From contig NZ_LMLZ01000001.1 in NCBI RefSeq assembly GCF_001422735.1, positions 181,229-245,228 on the forward strand: DNA of 64,000 nt, read 5' to 3'. The notes below the pieces were generated by a model, which made no database searches, was not told the DNA's origin, and was given only the letters and a program-made list of their open reading frames with translations. A program made the position numbers and the translations under genes. Below are positions 62,536 to 64,000 of this stretch, in pieces. This stretch comes from Acidovorax sp. Leaf78. Its GTDB lineage: Bacteria; Pseudomonadota; Gammaproteobacteria; Burkholderiales; Burkholderiaceae_C. Position 1 is the first letter of the stretch, and the number at the start of each line of letters is the position of its first letter.

Positions 62536-63774
62536 TCAGGGCTGGACGAGGGCCGCCACGCGCAGCACGCGCTGGGCCAGTTCGGTCTGGCCGCGGGTGC
62601 CGGTCTTGGCATACAGGCTGGCCAGCTGGGTGCGCACCGTGGGCATCTTCACGCCCTGGTTGTCGGCCATCTCGCGCGGGGTCATGCCCTGGAGCAGCAG
62701 CGGCAGCAGGGCGCCTTCAGCGGGCGTGAGGCCGTAGAGCGCGCTGCACACGGGCATCGCGGCCTGGGTGTCCTGCACGGTCTCCGGCACCAGAACGAAC
62801 TGCACCAGCGGGTCTTGCAGTGCCGCTCCGGGCTGGCCGCGCAGGGGCGTGGCCAGGGCCACCTGCGCGTGGTGGTGTGGGGTCTGCAGGCGTGCGGACA
62901 CCGGTGTGCGTGTGCTCAGGCACGCCGAGAGCAGCGGCGGCAAGGCCGCGTGGACCTGGGCGAGCTGCAGTGGCTGGCGCGCATGCCAGCCCGTGGCATG
63001 GCGCAGCAGCACGCGGCAGTCGTCCTGCACGCCCATCCAGCGGCGAGCGTGGTCGTTCAGGTAGCGCACCGTGCCGTGGGGGTTCACGTGCAGCAGGCCC
63101 AGCGGCAACTGGTCCAGCGTGCGCTCCAGCGCGGCGGTGTGGCGCTCGGCCAGCCGCAGGCGGCGCTGGGCGCGCATGAGGCTGCGCACCCAGGGCGTGA
63201 CGGCGCGCAGCTGGGCGAACTGGGCGGGGGTGAACTCGGGTTGGCCCAGTTCGTTGTACAGCGCCAGCACGTGCATGCCGCACTCGGGCGAGGCTTCGAC
63301 GATGCTGTTGACCATGGCGTCGATGCCCAGGGGCCGCAGATAGTCGGCGTAGAACGCACTTTTCTTCAGCGCGCTGGTGGCCACCAGCTGCTGGCTGAGG
63401 GAGCCGCCGCGTGCCAGCGCCTGCTCGTGCTGCCGCTCCAGCGCGTCGCTCCAGGCGTCCTTCACCTGGATGAGGTCGGCGTAGCGCTGCAGAAAGTCGT
63501 CGGGCATGCCCCACTGGCTGGCCGCGAGCGGGTCTCCCTCGCCCGGTAGCGGGCAAAACAGCACGAGCTTGTGGCTGCCCAGGGCCTCGCCCAGGTGGCG
63601 CAGCAGGCGCGGCGCCATGTCGGGGTCGCCCAGGGCTTCCAGGCTCTCGGCCATCAGGGTCTCGAACCCTGCAATCCCGAGCTGCTGCCCATGCCAATCC
63701 TTGCTGCTCAATGCGCGCTCCCCGGTTGTGTCGATGAATGCGCCGGATGGTAGGAGCGGCAGGCTCGCAGTCAC
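62536..63774 (-). CDS. LuxR-type HTH regulator
   Basis: A 412-residue regulator. The C-terminal LuxR HTH is LTPAEGALLPLLLQGMTPREMADNQGVKMPTVRTQLASLYAKTGTRGQ (about residues 350-397). The long N-terminal part has a PAS-like segment (GLLHVNPHGTVRYLNDHARRW) but no receiver or autoinducer domain. The GTG at 63774 has no clear Shine-Dalgarno, so the start is uncertain. It lies 53 bp ahead of the metalloprotease-TPM gene and probably controls that operon. Confidence 0.8.
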   Translation of the reverse strand: MTASLPLLPSGAFIDTTGERALSSKDWHGQQLGIAGFETLMAESLEALGDPDMAPRLLRHLGEALGSHKLVLFCPLPGEGDPLAASQWGMPDDFLQRYADLIQVKDAWSDALERQHEQALARGGSLSQQLVATSALKKSAFYADYLRPLGIDAMVNSIVEASPECGMHVLALYNELGQPEFTPAQFAQLRAVTPWVRSLMRAQRRLRLAERHTAALERTLDQLPLGLLHVNPHGTVRYLNDHARRWMGVQDDCRVLLRHATGWHARQPLQLAQVHAALPPLLSACLSTRTPVSARLQTPHHHAQVALATPLRGQPGAALQDPLVQFVLVPETVQDTQAAMPVCSALYGLTPAEGALLPLLLQGMTPREMADNQGVKMPTVRTQLASLYAKTGTRGQTELAQRVLRVAALVQP

Positions 63775-63961
63775 ATCATTCAGGTGAATGATGTGGCGGA
63801 CTTTTCACACATTTCGTGGAATTTTGAGGCGCGTTGTGGCGGATGTGCGTGCCGAACCTCAACCGCCGGCGCGACCGCCGCACGCTCCAGGGACCCTCTG
63901 CACGAATCATCGCGCCGTGGGCATCAGCGGTCTCGGGCGGCCTGCGGCGTTGCCAATACTC

Positions 63962-63981
63962 GCAATAGCTACGGCTATTGC
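63962..63981. repeat. Palindrome at the right edge
   Basis: GCAATAGC, TACG, GCTATTGC forms a perfect 8-bp stem. It belongs to a GC-rich intergenic block (63775-64000) in which I see no supported gene; the block continues past the window. Confidence 0.7.
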
Positions 63982-64000
63982 TGCGTTTTGCGCCTTGCAC

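Noticed and set aside
63776..64000. 74-residue reading frame at the right edge
   Set aside because: It coincides with a palindromic GC-rich intergenic block and has an Arg/Ser-rich composition; no family or ribosome site supports it.

Overview
This is a GC-rich chromosomal window, most consistent with a betaproteobacterium of the Comamonadaceae (Acidovorax-like). The reasons are codon usage, several intergenic repeat families I associate with that group (AGCGCTAGCAGCTAT-type, CACCCCCTGAG-type and TTCGACAAGCTCAGC-type), many solute-binding proteins, and the MaeB, Gcl and PuuD sequence types. No rRNA, tRNA, CRISPR array, integrase or transposase gene was seen. The genus is inferred, not proven.

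Region 1 (1-7281, minus strand) holds two operons. The first has a stand-alone 2Fe-2S domain, a flavodoxin-fold oxidoreductase, a cytosine-deaminase-like amidohydrolase, a RidA-like protein, a creatininase-family amidohydrolase and an NMT1/THI5-type binding protein cut by the window edge. The second has another NMT1-type binding protein, two tandem CMP/dCMP-type deaminases and a RutR-type TetR regulator. A 16-bp RutR-like operator sits in front of the first operon. I read this as an uncharacterised catabolic island for an N-heterocycle, and it is the best candidate for an undescribed system here.

Region 2 (7282-22876) is mixed: a 2-oxoglutarate/Fe(II) oxygenase, an L7/L12-repeat membrane protein, two patatin phospholipases, a NNPGNLR-type protein with a secreted partner, a complete NMT1-type ABC transporter, an HDOD protein, NADP malic enzyme (MaeB), a xanthine/uracil permease and a lipoprotein.

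Region 3 (22877-53091) is a purine/allantoin catabolic region. It contains a hydantoin/allantoin racemase, an NCS1 permease, a dCache chemoreceptor, a DctA-type symporter, glycerate kinase, a LysR regulator with gcl-hyi-glxR, gamma-glutamyltransferase, an M20 hydrolase, a UraD-AllC fusion, allantoinase PuuE, 5-hydroxyisourate hydrolase, XdhC and the membrane urate hydroxylase PuuD. Together they run urate -> 5-hydroxyisourate -> OHCU -> allantoin -> allantoate -> (ureidoglycolate) -> glyoxylate -> tartronate semialdehyde -> glycerate -> 2-phosphoglycerate. Xanthine dehydrogenase XdhAB and a recognisable ureidoglycolate lyase are not in the window. Palindromes of the GTGTATACAC type lie upstream of the NCS2 permease, the NCS1 permease, gntR/hiuH, puuD and dctA/glycerate kinase, which suggests one GntR-controlled regulon. 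A sugar-acid module (Bug binding protein, RraA-like aldolase, IlvD/Edd dehydratase, GntR) is embedded between xdhC and puuD.

Region 4 (53092-64000) has an aminoglycoside-phosphotransferase-like kinase, an EAL-CBS-GGDEF protein, a Crp/Fnr regulator behind an FNR-like box, a membrane diguanylate cyclase, and a minus-strand operon of a LuxR-type regulator, a metalloprotease-TPM fusion and three small proteins.
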